Shown here piece by piece: positions 17,833-27,161 of a DNA stretch of 64,000 nt. The notes under the pieces were generated by a model. It saw only the letters and a list, made by a program, of their open reading frames with translations. It was not told the origin of the DNA and ran no database searches. Origin of the DNA: Brevinema_A sp051649245 (GTDB lineage Bacteria; Spirochaetota; Brevinematia; Brevinematales; Brevinemataceae); NCBI GenBank assembly GCA_051649245.1, contig JBOFGS010000018.1:102616-166615 (forward strand), in the 5' to 3' direction. The stretch's first letter is position 1. Each line of letters begins with the position of its first letter. The position numbers and the translations under genes were made by a program.

Positions 17833-19377
17833 ATGATACGATTGTTTTTGTGTTGTTTCATGATAATTCCCACAATCACCAACAGTTTATCTCCCAAGAG
17901 AGAGCTTCGTGCAGCATGGATTGCAACGGTATTTAATATTGATTGGCCATCAGCTAACAATCTTTCGAAAGAACAACAAAAAAAAGAGCTTAGTGCTATG
18001 CTTGATACATTGGAAGTACTTAAATTTAATGCTGTTATTTTACAGGTAAAACCAACATCTGATGCTTTCTATAAATCAAAATTATCTCCTTGGTCACAAT
18101 TTCTAACAGGTAAACAAGGCAAAAATCCAGGTTATGATCCCTTAGAATATTTTATCCAAGAAGCCCAAAAACGAAATTTAGAAACACATGTTTGGATTAA
18201 TCCTTTCCGTATTTTAAATGGTAATAGTGATTTAACGGATTTATCTCCAAACCACATTGCATTAAAAAATCCTTCTTGGGTTATTGAGCATGACGGTCGA
18301 TATTATTTTGATCCCGGTAATCCAAAAGTTCAAGATTATGTGATTAAAGAAGTTTTAGAGATTGTGAATAATTATGATATCGATGTACTGCATATGGATG
18401 ATTATTTTTATCCTTATACTGTCTATCGTAATGGAAAATATATTCATTTTAATGATAATGCTTCTTGGAAAAAATTTGGTATGAAGCATTTTGATAATCG
18501 TGGTGATTGGCGTAGAGATAATGTGAATCGTTTTGTCAAAAACATCAGTGAAAAAATTAAAAAAAGTAAACCTTATGTAAAATTTGGAATTAGTCCATTT
18601 GGTGTTTGGCGTAATAAATCAAGTGATCCAAAAGGTTCTGATACCAAAGCAGGACAACAAAATTATGATGACTTATATGCAGATGTGCTTAAATGGGTTG
18701 ATCATAAATGGGTTGACTATATTATGCCTCAAATTTATTGGCACTTTGATACAAAAGCAGCACCTTACGATGTTTTAGTTCAATGGTGGCAAGATGCAAT
18801 CAAGGATAGGATTAATTTGTATGTTGGGCTTGGTGTCTATAAACTTCGTGACCAAAAATGGCCAGCATCGTATATCACAGATCAGGTTAATTTTGCTCGT
18901 AAGCAATCACTAAAAGGGATGTCTCATTATAATATCAGCACTATTCATCAAAATATTAATAATATCTCTAATGAAATTGCGCAACAGATCTATAAAAATT
19001 ATTCACTTGTTCCAATAAATAATAATCTGATGCCTATTGTCCCACTTAGCCCTGATAAATTTACTGCTGAAACAAATAATAATACCTTGATATTGAGATG
19101 GGAAAATCATGATTCTGAATCCACGAGATATTTTTTACTATATCGTTTTGATAAAAATCAAACTAATAAGGACAGTTCTATTCCTGAGAATATTATTGCC
19201 AAAATATCAGTATTAGAAAAACCAGAATATAAAATCAAAAATTTTGATTCTAATTATACTTATGGTATTTCTGCTGTCTCTCGGCTTCATTATGAAAGTG
19301 GACTTACCTGTTTAGAAAAAACAGAACGATCTGATGCTTTTGAGCGTATTGATGATATCCTAAGACAAGAATTTTAA
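17833..19377 (+). CDS. Exported GHL10 (DUF187) glycosyl-hydrolase-like protein with C-terminal Fn3-like domain
   Basis: The 514-residue protein starts with a signal peptide (MIRLFLCCFMIIPTITNSLS). The catalytic-like domain (about 22-375) matches GHL10/DUF187 (YngK-like): RELRAAWIATVFNIDWP, FNAVILQVKPTSDAFY, THVWINPFRI, HMDDYFYPY, FGISPFGVW and YIMPQIYWHFD in family order. A C-terminal segment (about 395-490) looks like a fibronectin type III fold (LILRWENHDSESTRYFLLYRFD). Family members are thought to act on polysaccharides, perhaps peptidoglycan; specificity is unknown. The ribosome site is TAGGAG. It is convergent with a sodium symporter and shares its terminator. Confidence 0.88.
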   Translation: MIRLFLCCFMIIPTITNSLSPKRELRAAWIATVFNIDWPSANNLSKEQQKKELSAMLDTLEVLKFNAVILQVKPTSDAFYKSKLSPWSQFLTGKQGKNPGYDPLEYFIQEAQKRNLETHVWINPFRILNGNSDLTDLSPNHIALKNPSWVIEHDGRYYFDPGNPKVQDYVIKEVLEIVNNYDIDVLHMDDYFYPYTVYRNGKYIHFNDNASWKKFGMKHFDNRGDWRRDNVNRFVKNISEKIKKSKPYVKFGISPFGVWRNKSSDPKGSDTKAGQQNYDDLYADVLKWVDHKWVDYIMPQIYWHFDTKAAPYDVLVQWWQDAIKDRINLYVGLGVYKLRDQKWPASYITDQVNFARKQSLKGMSHYNISTIHQNINNISNEIAQQIYKNYSLVPINNNLMPIVPLSPDKFTAETNNNTLILRWENHDSESTRYFLLYRFDKNQTNKDSSIPENIIAKISVLEKPEYKIKNFDSNYTYGISAVSRLHYESGLTCLEKTERSDAFERIDDILRQEF

Positions 19378-19381
19378 ACGT

Positions 19382-19410
19382 AAAAGACTCCGAATTCAGA
19401 GTCTTTTTTT
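19382..19410. terminator. Bidirectional terminator between GHL10 and symporter genes
   Basis: AAAAGACTC pairs with GAGTCTTTT (19399-19407) and is followed by T-runs; it separates two convergent genes. Confidence 0.8.
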
Positions 19411-20908
19411 AATTCGTTTCTGTTATTTTATTGTTTAAACATTGTAAACAATAAAATATATATGAAGAACTTAATGAAATAGCTAAGATTAATGGAGCAA
19501 ATAAAAATTCAAATATCTTAGGCTGTGTATAATACGGTATCACATTTAAAATGTTGTGTGGATTAGCAATATATAAAGAACAAAGAGAGGAACATATAAA
19601 ACCAGCCCAAGCCACCTTACTATCCCCTTTTGGAAAGAAAATAGCTACTAAAAAAATACCAGAAATCGGTCCTCCTAATAATCCTAAGATACCATTGAAT
19701 AACAAATACATATCATTTGCTTCGGATAACATGAGATCCATAGCAAGTAACGTTCCTAGTAACCCACTGATAATACTTACGATTTTGGCGATTTTAATTT
19801 TTTGTTGATCAGTAATAGATTTGTTAAAGGGAACAATGAAATCCATCACTGTGCATGTGGAAATAGAGTTTATGCTTGATGAGACAGTAGATTGTGCTAC
19901 GGAAAAAATAGCAGCAATCATTAATGCTGACAGTCCTTTTGGTAGATGGTGCATGATAAAATAAGGTAGAATAGCATTGTTATTAGATAAGATCGGAGCT
20001 GAAAACCCACTATATTTATAAAATAAATAAATCGCTGAACCCATTCCTGTAAATATGAATACACTTACTAGCATCAATGGTGCTTGCATCAGTAAAATTT
20101 TTTTTGATTCATGAATATTGTTGAGTTTGCTTCCATAACGTTGTACGATATCTTGAGAACTCATATATTGGTACAAAGATCCAAAAAATCCACCTAAAAG
20201 TAACCACCATAATGTAGTGATTTTTGGATTAAAAGAAAAATTTGATGCCGTGAATATTTTGCCATCAAGATAGAGTACTTCAAAAGGATTGATACCCTTG
20301 GGTACAGATAAGAACCCAAATAAAATAACACTAACAGCACCGGAAATTAAAATGAACGTTTGTAAGGCATCTGACCAAACAACTGCCTCAAATCCCCCAA
20401 CTGTTGTATAAATAATACAAAGAATTCCCATGAATAGAATCAAAACAATAGGATTCATATTTGGTAACACTTCGATCATAGCTAAGGTAGGGATGAAAAT
20501 CACAATTCCAATACGAAAAATATGAAAAATAATAAAAATAGCACTCGCAAGAGCTCGGATAGAGTAATTAAATCGATATTCTAAAAATTCATAAATACTG
20601 ATGTAGGGTAATTTTTGTATGAACGGAATAATAAAATGAGCAATAAAAAATAATAAGGGTATCACACCTAATATACCCATAGCAAAGATCCAACCATGTA
20701 GAAATATATTTGATGTAATGACTACAAAGGAAATAGAAGATAATGCCGTAATATAGATACTTAAACCTTTGACCCAATTTGGAGTATTTATTGTACCGAT
20801 AAAGTAGACATCATTTCTTTTTTTTGTCGAAAAAAAGAATCCTATACTAAAAAATACTAATAAATAGCTTAAAAGTATTCCCCATTCTAATAAATCCCAA
20901 TGTGCCAT
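19409..20908 (-). CDS. Sodium/solute symporter (SSS family)
   Basis: This is a polytopic membrane protein of about 499 residues with some 13 hydrophobic spans. The start was placed at the ATG at 20908 (MAHWDLLEW), behind a GAGG site; an ATG at 20944 would add a polar leader. SSS-family features are DVYFIGTINTPNWVKGLSIYITALSSISFV in helices 1-2, YEFLEYRFN, IYTTVGGFEAVVWSDALQ in the middle and SSQDIVQRY later. It imports an organic solute with Na+, but the substrate cannot be read from sequence. The convergent neighbour is a secreted glycosidase-like protein, so a sugar is possible but unproven. Confidence 0.88.
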   Translation of the reverse strand: MAHWDLLEWGILLSYLLVFFSIGFFFSTKKRNDVYFIGTINTPNWVKGLSIYITALSSISFVVITSNIFLHGWIFAMGILGVIPLLFFIAHFIIPFIQKLPYISIYEFLEYRFNYSIRALASAIFIIFHIFRIGIVIFIPTLAMIEVLPNMNPIVLILFMGILCIIYTTVGGFEAVVWSDALQTFILISGAVSVILFGFLSVPKGINPFEVLYLDGKIFTASNFSFNPKITTLWWLLLGGFFGSLYQYMSSQDIVQRYGSKLNNIHESKKILLMQAPLMLVSVFIFTGMGSAIYLFYKYSGFSAPILSNNNAILPYFIMHHLPKGLSALMIAAIFSVAQSTVSSSINSISTCTVMDFIVPFNKSITDQQKIKIAKIVSIISGLLGTLLAMDLMLSEANDMYLLFNGILGLLGGPISGIFLVAIFFPKGDSKVAWAGFICSSLCSLYIANPHNILNVIPYYTQPKIFEFLFAPLILAISLSSSYIFYCLQCLNNKITETN

Positions 20909-20976
20909 ACGATACTTTACCTCGTTGCAAATATAGTATATCAATCATACAATATCTTATATAAAATATCAATAAA

Positions 20977-21258
20977 TTATAATATCTTAATATTTGAGAT
21001 TTCTTGAATGAAGAAATCTAATTCTTCGTCGTTCATCTCTTTATTAATGCTGAAAAATTTGTTAACAATCAGCTGATTATGAATATAGTTTTTATTTTTT
21101 CTGATATTTTCTGATATAGAAAGAGTAGGTAATTTTCGGATGATATTTTCTTTTCTTTTCTTTTTATTCCTATTAATCATAGAAAAGGAATACAAATATT
21201 TGTAGAGACGGTATTTTTTCAACTCAAAATGATTGTCATTCTCTGATGGTACTATCAT
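20977..21258 (-). CDS. Small hypothetical protein, basic N-terminal half
   Basis: This is a 93-residue protein with no recognised domain. It is supported as real by an AAGGTGG ribosome site 7-8 bases before the ATG. The first 60 residues are rich in Lys, Arg and Tyr; the last third is acidic with Phe and Ile (NDEELDFFIQEI). There is no signal peptide or membrane span. It lies upstream of the symporter gene on the same strand, with a 68-base gap. The function is unknown. Confidence 0.5.
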   Translation of the reverse strand: MIVPSENDNHFELKKYRLYKYLYSFSMINRNKKKRKENIIRKLPTLSISENIRKNKNYIHNQLIVNKFFSINKEMNDEELDFFIQEISNIKIL

Positions 21259-21608
21259 TTTTATCCCACCTTTCTTTACAATAAATTCAAGTAATAAATA
21301 AAAATTTGTTTTAATCTTGCATACTATGTCTGTTTTTTTGTTGATAACTAACTATACCATAATCCATATGATCAAATTCAGATCTTTTTATATCTGCAGG
21401 TCATGTGATTAAATTTATGCTATTTTCTAGATTTACTTTTTATCATGTGTATTCAAAAAATTGCAATATGATATTTTTGAATGTATCGTCATGTATTTTT
21501 ATCTTAAATATTAAAGAATTTGATATTTAACTAATTCATGTTAATAATATATAATGAATAAGATATAGATTGATACTATAAAATTTTTGAAAAGAAGGTA
21601 CCTGCTCA
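21259..21608. other. 350-base AT-rich intergenic region
   Basis: It separates two divergent genes and must hold both promoters. A TATAAT at 21550-21555 is the best -10 candidate for the dehydrogenase, but no well-spaced -35 is visible. I see no ORF with a ribosome site and no strong hairpin. Confidence 0.5.
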
Positions 21609-22631
21609 ATGAAGATGATTATCTACGGTGTCCGTAATATTGAAGAAGAATTTTTCCACAAATTAAATGTTTATCATTATGATTTAACTTTTGTATCTGA
21701 AATACTTACCCATGATAATGTTGATTTAACTAAGGATCATCAAGCTGTTATGTTGCGTGGAAATTGTATAGCTGATGTTCAGAATCTACAAAAAATGAAA
21801 GCCTTTGGTATTAAGTATTTATTGACAAGAACTGTTGGTTATGATCATATTGATCTTGATGCGGTGAAAGAATTAGGATTTGATCTTTGTGCTCGAGTCC
21901 CATCTTACTCACCAAATGCGGTTTCTGAATTAGCTGTTTCTTTAACTTTAGGCTTCACAAGAAAAACATTTGCTGTTATTTCTCAAACATCGCAAAAAAA
22001 TTTTTTAGCACTAGATCGTTATTTTTCAAAAGAACTACGGTTTTCTACGGTAGGGATTATCGGTATGGGGAGAATCGGTTTGGTTTCTGCAAAAGCATTT
22101 TTAGGACTTAGTGCCCGTGTTATAGGGGTAGATCCTTTTGTTTCTGATGAAATGAGATCTTTAGAAGAACAATCATCTTTTAAGCTTGTATCGATAGAAA
22201 CTCTTCAACAAGAATCAGACGTTATTATTCTCCATGCTCCGTATATCAAGGGAAAAAATGACAACATGATTGATGCTGAATTTATTAAAAAAATAAAAAA
22301 AGGAGCTATCTTAATCAATGTGGCTAGAGGAGAATTAGTAGATTTAGATGCTGTTTTGGATGCTGTCCAAACAGGTCAACTAAGTGCCGTAGGACTGGAT
22401 GTAGCTCAAGGAGAACGTGAGTTTTTTTTCAAAGATTTTAGTTCGAAATCTCCTGCTTATGTGATTCCGAATCCTACGATTGAAAAATTGATCTCTTATT
22501 ATCCACGAGTAATTTTTTTGCCTCATTTAGGTTCATTTACTGATGAAGCATTAAAAAATATGATAGAAATTTCGTATCAAAATTTGCAAGAGTTTTTATC
22601 TCTTAACAAATGTTCTAATTCTCTACTGTAA
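21609..22631 (+). CDS. ldhA: D-lactate dehydrogenase (D-2-hydroxyacid dehydrogenase family)
   Basis: This enzyme reduces pyruvate to D-lactate with NADH, regenerating NAD+ in fermentation. Of its 340 residues, the NAD-binding glycine motif is GIIGMGRIG (149-157). The catalytic Arg (R240 in NVARGELVD), Glu (E269) and His (H306 in LPHLGSF) correspond to R235, E264 and H296 of Lactobacillus D-LDH. TRTVGYDHIDLDA and VPSYSPNAVSE also match the D-LDH group rather than other 2-hydroxyacid dehydrogenases. An AAGG site precedes the start, with a second ATG two codons later. With PFP in the same window, this fits a glycolytic fermenter. Confidence 0.9.
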   Translation: MKMIIYGVRNIEEEFFHKLNVYHYDLTFVSEILTHDNVDLTKDHQAVMLRGNCIADVQNLQKMKAFGIKYLLTRTVGYDHIDLDAVKELGFDLCARVPSYSPNAVSELAVSLTLGFTRKTFAVISQTSQKNFLALDRYFSKELRFSTVGIIGMGRIGLVSAKAFLGLSARVIGVDPFVSDEMRSLEEQSSFKLVSIETLQQESDVIILHAPYIKGKNDNMIDAEFIKKIKKGAILINVARGELVDLDAVLDAVQTGQLSAVGLDVAQGEREFFFKDFSSKSPAYVIPNPTIEKLISYYPRVIFLPHLGSFTDEALKNMIEISYQNLQEFLSLNKCSNSLL

Positions 22632-22677
22632 TAAAAAAGTAATATCTATGTATGATATAAATATAATATATTTAGTA

Positions 22678-22706
22678 TTGACATTTTTTTATATATATTG
22701 TATAAA
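22678..22706 (+). promoter_or_regulatory. Consensus promoter of the barrel/lipoprotein pair
   Basis: TTGACA (22678-22683), exactly 17 bases, TATAAA (22701-22706). It lies downstream of an apparent ATG at 22648 and so rules that codon out as the start. Confidence 0.85.
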
Positions 22707-22737
22707 TATAATATATATATATCGTTTAGAGGCGAGC

Positions 22738-23466
22738 GTGAAGTTTATTGTAATATTTATTTTATTGTTCATAAATCAATATGTGTTTGGACAGGATTCA
22801 ATATCAGAAAATGAATCCATTATTTTTATGGAGACTAATACTCCTCAATCAACAATATCACAAAATAAAAAAGTTAAGAAAAAATATCAATATCTTCCTC
22901 ATACTATTGGTCTGTCAACTCGTTTTAACGGTGTGGGACGTTTTAATTTAAGAGGCAATAGCAGTCATTTTTTAAGTCTGACTACTATAGATTTTTATGT
23001 TGGTAAACGTATTGGTAAAACAAAGTATAATTCTTTAATTCAGTTTCGTCTTTCTGATGGTACAAAAGATTCGCTCCAACCGGATATTCCTTTTCTAGAT
23101 GAATTTCGTTGGGGACTTCTTCTTGGAGGTTCTCAATATCTTTTTGATAAAAGGACAGATAATGGTAAAGGATGGTCTATGCTTTTGAATGGGGGGTTGA
23201 GTTTTGATCTGCCTACTATTTCAAGAATAAAAAACTCTCCCGAATATTCTGTTCTTAATATAGGGATAGAACTTGATTTTAAATCAATTTATAATTTTAC
23301 AGATAAAGTAGCTATTACTTTTGGATTAAATATGGGTTATATATTTAGTTATACTCAGAGATATAAACCTGTTTATGATGGCGACGGATTTCCATTATCT
23401 ATTCCTATTGGTCTTTATTTTGAACATGGGCTTATCGGTGGATTAACAGTTGGAGTTCTATTCTAA
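22738..23466 (+). CDS. Exported beta-barrel-like protein
   Basis: The start is taken as the GTG at 22738, with AGAGG 5 bases upstream and a consensus promoter just before it. This gives a proper signal peptide (MKFIVIFILLFINQYVFGQ). The roughly 242-residue product has a polar linker, then alternating beta strands with many Gly and aromatic residues (GLSTRFNGVGRFNLRG, FRWGLLLGGSQYLF, GLTVGVLF), ending in Phe as outer-membrane barrels often do. No specific family is recognised. The next gene, a lipoprotein, starts 30 bases downstream and probably shares the transcript. Confidence 0.65.
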   Translation: MKFIVIFILLFINQYVFGQDSISENESIIFMETNTPQSTISQNKKVKKKYQYLPHTIGLSTRFNGVGRFNLRGNSSHFLSLTTIDFYVGKRIGKTKYNSLIQFRLSDGTKDSLQPDIPFLDEFRWGLLLGGSQYLFDKRTDNGKGWSMLLNGGLSFDLPTISRIKNSPEYSVLNIGIELDFKSIYNFTDKVAITFGLNMGYIFSYTQRYKPVYDGDGFPLSIPIGLYFEHGLIGGLTVGVLF

Positions 23467-23496
23467 AGTCATACTTTATTCAATATAGAGGAAAAA

Positions 23497-24645
23497 ATGA
23501 AAAATATATTTGTTTTATTAATTTTTGTTTTTATTTCAGGTTGTAGTGTACTTGCACAGAAAGTCACAGTAGGAAAATCGATGCCTTCCAATTTAATAGG
23601 ATATTATGATCCTATTCCTTTAAAAAGTGATATATTTCGTGATTATATCAAAATAGATGAACAAGGTCTTTATGTCAAAAAGATTGGATTTGAATACAAA
23701 ATTGAAAATGGCATGTGTGTAGGCGATCCTATCGTCGCTGATGGTGTGTTGTATCACTTAAAAGATATATTAACTCAGACTTCTACTACTTTCACAGGTC
23801 TTTTTCGAAATGCCCTTTCATCAACAGATGATCTTACGTATGTATTTTCAATGAAAAAAAAACCTTTTTCTAAAACAGAATATGAATTTATTTTGCCAAT
23901 AGCATTAAATGATGGAAATACCGTCGCAAAAGCTATAGCAAATGCAATAACAAAAAAGTATACCTTTTATAACACAAAACAACCTGAAGCTAGTATGTGC
24001 AGAAAGCCTATCGATCCAGATGCTGATAGAGGTCCATTTTTAGAAAAATTAATCACTAAACCAGGGGAAAATGGCAGAATGCCTCGTGGTTTTTGGGAAA
24101 TTACTCCTCAAGCTGCGGCATTTACAAAAGGTTTGATGGCTTTAGTTGGTATGGGTGCTGGGAGCAAGGCCATTATTTTTTCAGAACCCGTTACAAACAG
24201 TAGAGGTGAACTATTTTTATGGAAACAACCTGAAAATCACGATCCATTAACCCCTCCTAAAGGATTACCTGTTTATGGTTTTGCTTATCATGATAAAGAT
24301 CCTTTAGATAAACCTCGTTATCCTATTCATTATACTCCTGAAAACTATAAATATGGAACTTTTTATTTCCAAGGTAATAAAATATTGGGTGGAAAAAATG
24401 TATATTTACCGGTAATGGTTGCGGGAGATAATGTGATTGGTGGTCCTGTTCGTATTGGCAAGCCTACTGATAAATCAAGTTGGAACATGTTTGTCGAAAA
24501 GACTATCCCCCATTTGATGACATATAATATTATTGCTATAAGAGTTCAAGAATCTTCTTCTCGAACAGAAATCCCAGCAAACATGGATGAATTTGTGACA
24601 AAGGCTATCGAACACCTTGAAAAAAATAATGTAGCTCAAAAATAA
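23497..24645 (+). CDS. Lipoprotein of unknown function
   Basis: The 382-residue protein has a signal peptide with lipobox ISGC (Cys16) behind a GAGG ribosome site. The mature part is mixed alpha/beta without a family I recognise. It contains a Cys-bearing stretch (MCVGDPIVADGV), a segment EASMCRKPIDPDADRG, and a glycine-rich run ALVGMGAGSKA at about 215-225. It is preceded by a barrel-like protein in the same operon and ends at a strong terminator. An envelope role is likely from location only. Confidence 0.7.
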   Translation: MKNIFVLLIFVFISGCSVLAQKVTVGKSMPSNLIGYYDPIPLKSDIFRDYIKIDEQGLYVKKIGFEYKIENGMCVGDPIVADGVLYHLKDILTQTSTTFTGLFRNALSSTDDLTYVFSMKKKPFSKTEYEFILPIALNDGNTVAKAIANAITKKYTFYNTKQPEASMCRKPIDPDADRGPFLEKLITKPGENGRMPRGFWEITPQAAAFTKGLMALVGMGAGSKAIIFSEPVTNSRGELFLWKQPENHDPLTPPKGLPVYGFAYHDKDPLDKPRYPIHYTPENYKYGTFYFQGNKILGGKNVYLPVMVAGDNVIGGPVRIGKPTDKSSWNMFVEKTIPHLMTYNIIAIRVQESSSRTEIPANMDEFVTKAIEHLEKNNVAQK

Positions 24646-24666
24646 CTAATATCAATGATCCATAAT

Positions 24667-24697
24667 AAAAACTCTCCTAATTTAGGAGAGTTTTTTG
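24667..24697. terminator. Bidirectional terminator
   Basis: AAAAACTCTCCTAA and TTAGGAGAGTTTTT form a 14-bp stem followed by T-runs, between convergent genes. Confidence 0.9.
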
Positions 24698-24713
24698 ATT
24701 TTTAAAGTGAATG

Positions 24714-25448
24714 TTAATCTGATATTTCCTGTAACAAATGTTTGATAAAAGGACAATTTTTTTCTTCCCGAAGGGACTCAAGAGTACCTTCTTTGGCTTT
24801 ATGACCACGATTAAGTAGAATCACATGATCTACAATATCTAAATCAGAAATATGATGGGTTACTAGTACTGTTGCAATTTTTGCACGATCAAGGATATCC
24901 TTCATTTCTTTTTTTATTTTATTTCGTAAAAATGCATCAAGATTGGAAAAAGGCTCATCCAATAATAGTAATGCTGGTCTTGGAGCTATTGCACGCCCTA
25001 ATGCGACGCGTTGTTGTTGTCCACCTGATAAGGTATGAGGATAGGTATGACGAAAACTATGGAGATCAATTAATTCTAAAATTTCTTCAATACGTTCTTT
25101 TTTTGCTATTTTCGATAGTGTTTTGATATTGTCTATGCCGTAAGAAATATTTTTTTCAACGGTCATGTGAGGAAATAAAATATAATTTTGGAATACCATT
25201 CCGATATTTCGTTTTTCTGTAGGAACATTGATTTTGTTATCATAGAGTATTTTGTCTTTTAAAAGAATAGATCCACTATCCGGTTCTTCAAATCCAGCAA
25301 TAAGACGTAGAAGAGTGCTTTTACCTGAACCACTAGCACCCATAATGGCCGTATGCATTGATAGATTGAGCTTAATAGAAATATTGTGAATTGTTTTTTC
25401 TTTTTGATTAGGATAACAAAAAGAAATATTTTGTAAGGTTAAGTTCAT
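24714..25448 (-). CDS. fbpC: Iron(III)-type ABC transporter ATP-binding protein
   Basis: This ATPase subunit energises the importer encoded with it. The 244 residues include Walker A GASGSGKST (37-45), the Q-loop in GMVFQNYILFPHM, signature LSGGQQQRVALGRA, Walker B LLLLDEPFSNLD and the switch His in VTHH. It lacks the long C-terminal regulatory domain seen in many FbpC/PotA proteins and ends soon after the ABC domain. Its start overlaps the permease stop by 4 bases (ATGA type), so translation is coupled. Substrate assignment rests on the binding protein two genes upstream. Confidence 0.9.
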   Translation of the reverse strand: MNLTLQNISFCYPNQKEKTIHNISIKLNLSMHTAIMGASGSGKSTLLRLIAGFEEPDSGSILLKDKILYDNKINVPTEKRNIGMVFQNYILFPHMTVEKNISYGIDNIKTLSKIAKKERIEEILELIDLHSFRHTYPHTLSGGQQQRVALGRAIAPRPALLLLDEPFSNLDAFLRNKIKKEMKDILDRAKIATVLVTHHISDLDIVDHVILLNRGHKAKEGTLESLREEKNCPFIKHLLQEISD

Positions 25449-27064
25449 GAGATATCTCCTTTGGTATCAGAAAAGTAACCGATTCTAAAAATAATAAATG
25501 TCACTGCACTTAATATTGAAATTAATGCTAATGCTGATGGAGCCACTTCTGTAAACATTTCATTAATGACAAAATCATGTGTTAGTGTAGCCGGAGTATT
25601 AAAATTAAAAGGTCTCAAAAATAATGTTAACGGTAATTCTTTAAAAATATCAATAAAAATAATGACGGCTCCAATACTAAGAGTAGGTGTTATAAGTGGT
25701 AATTCTATTTTGAAGAATGTTTTGAGAGAGGAATAGCCCAGTATTTTTGATGTTTCCGTATAGTGCAGTCCTATTTTTTTGAATGCATGATGAGCCATAT
25801 TGTATCCTAAAATTAAAAATCGCATAACATACGCAAATATCAATAATATAAAACTGTTTTGTAACGTAATCGTAAATCCTGACGGCACAAAAGGTATTTT
25901 TTCCAAACTCATAACTGCAATAAAAATAGCAACAGCAATAATAGTGCTTGGCAATGCGTATTGTAGCGAAAATAATTCTATATATTGTTGATTTTTTTTT
26001 CGTGACAGTGTCGCAAAAAATATCCCTAATCCGACTAATAATAATGTACTGACTGATGATATTACAATACTCAAAAATGATGTTAATAAAATATTCCAAA
26101 TCGGATACCGTTGTATGGCAAAAAATGAATAATAACATAATAAGATGATTGGTAAAACAAAAGAAAGAAAAAATAATCCATAACAATACGCTGATGCTAT
26201 AAAAGCTTTCCATCCATGTAACTTGATAGGGGTTATTTTACGAGATGGATTCAGATAAATATGAGTTTTATTGAGATGTTTTATTGTATAAATAAATATA
26301 AAAACAATAGGGATGAGGTGTGCTGCTAGTTTGGCAGCAGTATTCATGTCGTTTAAATTAAACCATGCTTTGAATATACTCGAAGAAAATGTTTCTACTC
26401 CAAGATATGACGTTACTCCAAAGTCATTCAAAATTTCCATAGCAACCATCAATAATCCACCAATAATAGAAATACGCGACAAAGGTAAAATTAATTTACA
26501 AAATGTTTGTGAGATATTATGACCAAGGCTACGTGATACTTCAATTATTTCACCAATATATTTTCTGAAAAATGACAATAAGATTGTATATAAATAAGGA
26601 TACAAAAATAATGTGAAAATAAAGACAGATCCATGAAAGCTAAAAAGATCCATGTCTAATAAATGATTAATACAAAATTGATTTCTAAATAATGAATTGA
26701 TTACTCCAGAATAATCAAAGACTTTTTCGTATACGTAGGAGCCAACATAGGAAGGTACAGCAAGTGGTAGTATTAATCCAAACTTTAAAAAAGTACTCCC
26801 AGGAAACTTAAATATTGTGAGCAGAGCTGTTGCAGGAAAAACAATCAAAAATACACATGTGCTTACACAAAAAATCAATCCAAATGTATTTATAATTTGT
26901 GTTTTCAAAAGCATATTGATAATATGTCTGAAGTTTTGTGTTTCGGGAGTAAATAAATGAAATAAAATAAGCAATAAAGGTGAAAAAAATAATAGTACCA
27001 AAAAATAGGAAAAGAGTTTTGAAAATATTTTTTTGACGTATTGAATTGATTTTAGATTATGCAT
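25445..27064 (-). CDS. fbpB: Iron(III)-type ABC transporter permease (fused double permease)
   Basis: The 539-residue membrane protein has about 12 hydrophobic spans in two homologous halves, as in FbpB/SfuB-type permeases where both transmembrane domains are fused. The first half contains LAVPSYVGSYVYEKVFDYSG and the coupling motif region EVSRSLGHNISQTFCKLILPLS; the second has ETSKILGYSSLKTFFKIELPLITP, the EAA-loop equivalent. AGGA precedes the ATG. It lies between the binding-protein and ATPase genes; a hairpin of odd orientation stands between it and the binding-protein gene. Confidence 0.9.
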   Translation of the reverse strand: MHNLKSIQYVKKIFSKLFSYFLVLLFFSPLLLILFHLFTPETQNFRHIINMLLKTQIINTFGLIFCVSTCVFLIVFPATALLTIFKFPGSTFLKFGLILPLAVPSYVGSYVYEKVFDYSGVINSLFRNQFCINHLLDMDLFSFHGSVFIFTLFLYPYLYTILLSFFRKYIGEIIEVSRSLGHNISQTFCKLILPLSRISIIGGLLMVAMEILNDFGVTSYLGVETFSSSIFKAWFNLNDMNTAAKLAAHLIPIVFIFIYTIKHLNKTHIYLNPSRKITPIKLHGWKAFIASAYCYGLFFLSFVLPIILLCYYSFFAIQRYPIWNILLTSFLSIVISSVSTLLLVGLGIFFATLSRKKNQQYIELFSLQYALPSTIIAVAIFIAVMSLEKIPFVPSGFTITLQNSFILLIFAYVMRFLILGYNMAHHAFKKIGLHYTETSKILGYSSLKTFFKIELPLITPTLSIGAVIIFIDIFKELPLTLFLRPFNFNTPATLTHDFVINEMFTEVAPSALALISILSAVTFIIFRIGYFSDTKGDIS

Positions 27065-27086
27065 ATTTATTCCTGATAAAATTAGA

Positions 27087-27118
27087 ACAAAGTACCCGTT
27101 AAGGTACTTTGTTTTTTA
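27087..27118. other. Intra-operon hairpin between binding-protein and permease genes
   Basis: ACAAAGTACC and GGTACTTTGT form a 10-bp stem. The uninterrupted T-run is on the plus strand, while the operon runs on the minus strand, where the stem is followed only by a broken U-rich stretch. It may stabilise or partly terminate the binding-protein message. Confidence 0.6.
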
Positions 27119-27161
27119 ATATTGAATATATAAGAAGGTTATGTTGTTCTAGCTTGTACAA

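Noticed and set aside
25677..26213. 178-codon minus-strand ORF inside the permease gene
   Set aside because: It is an out-of-frame reading of a membrane protein gene, with Ile/Tyr/Phe-rich nonsense sequence and no start signal.
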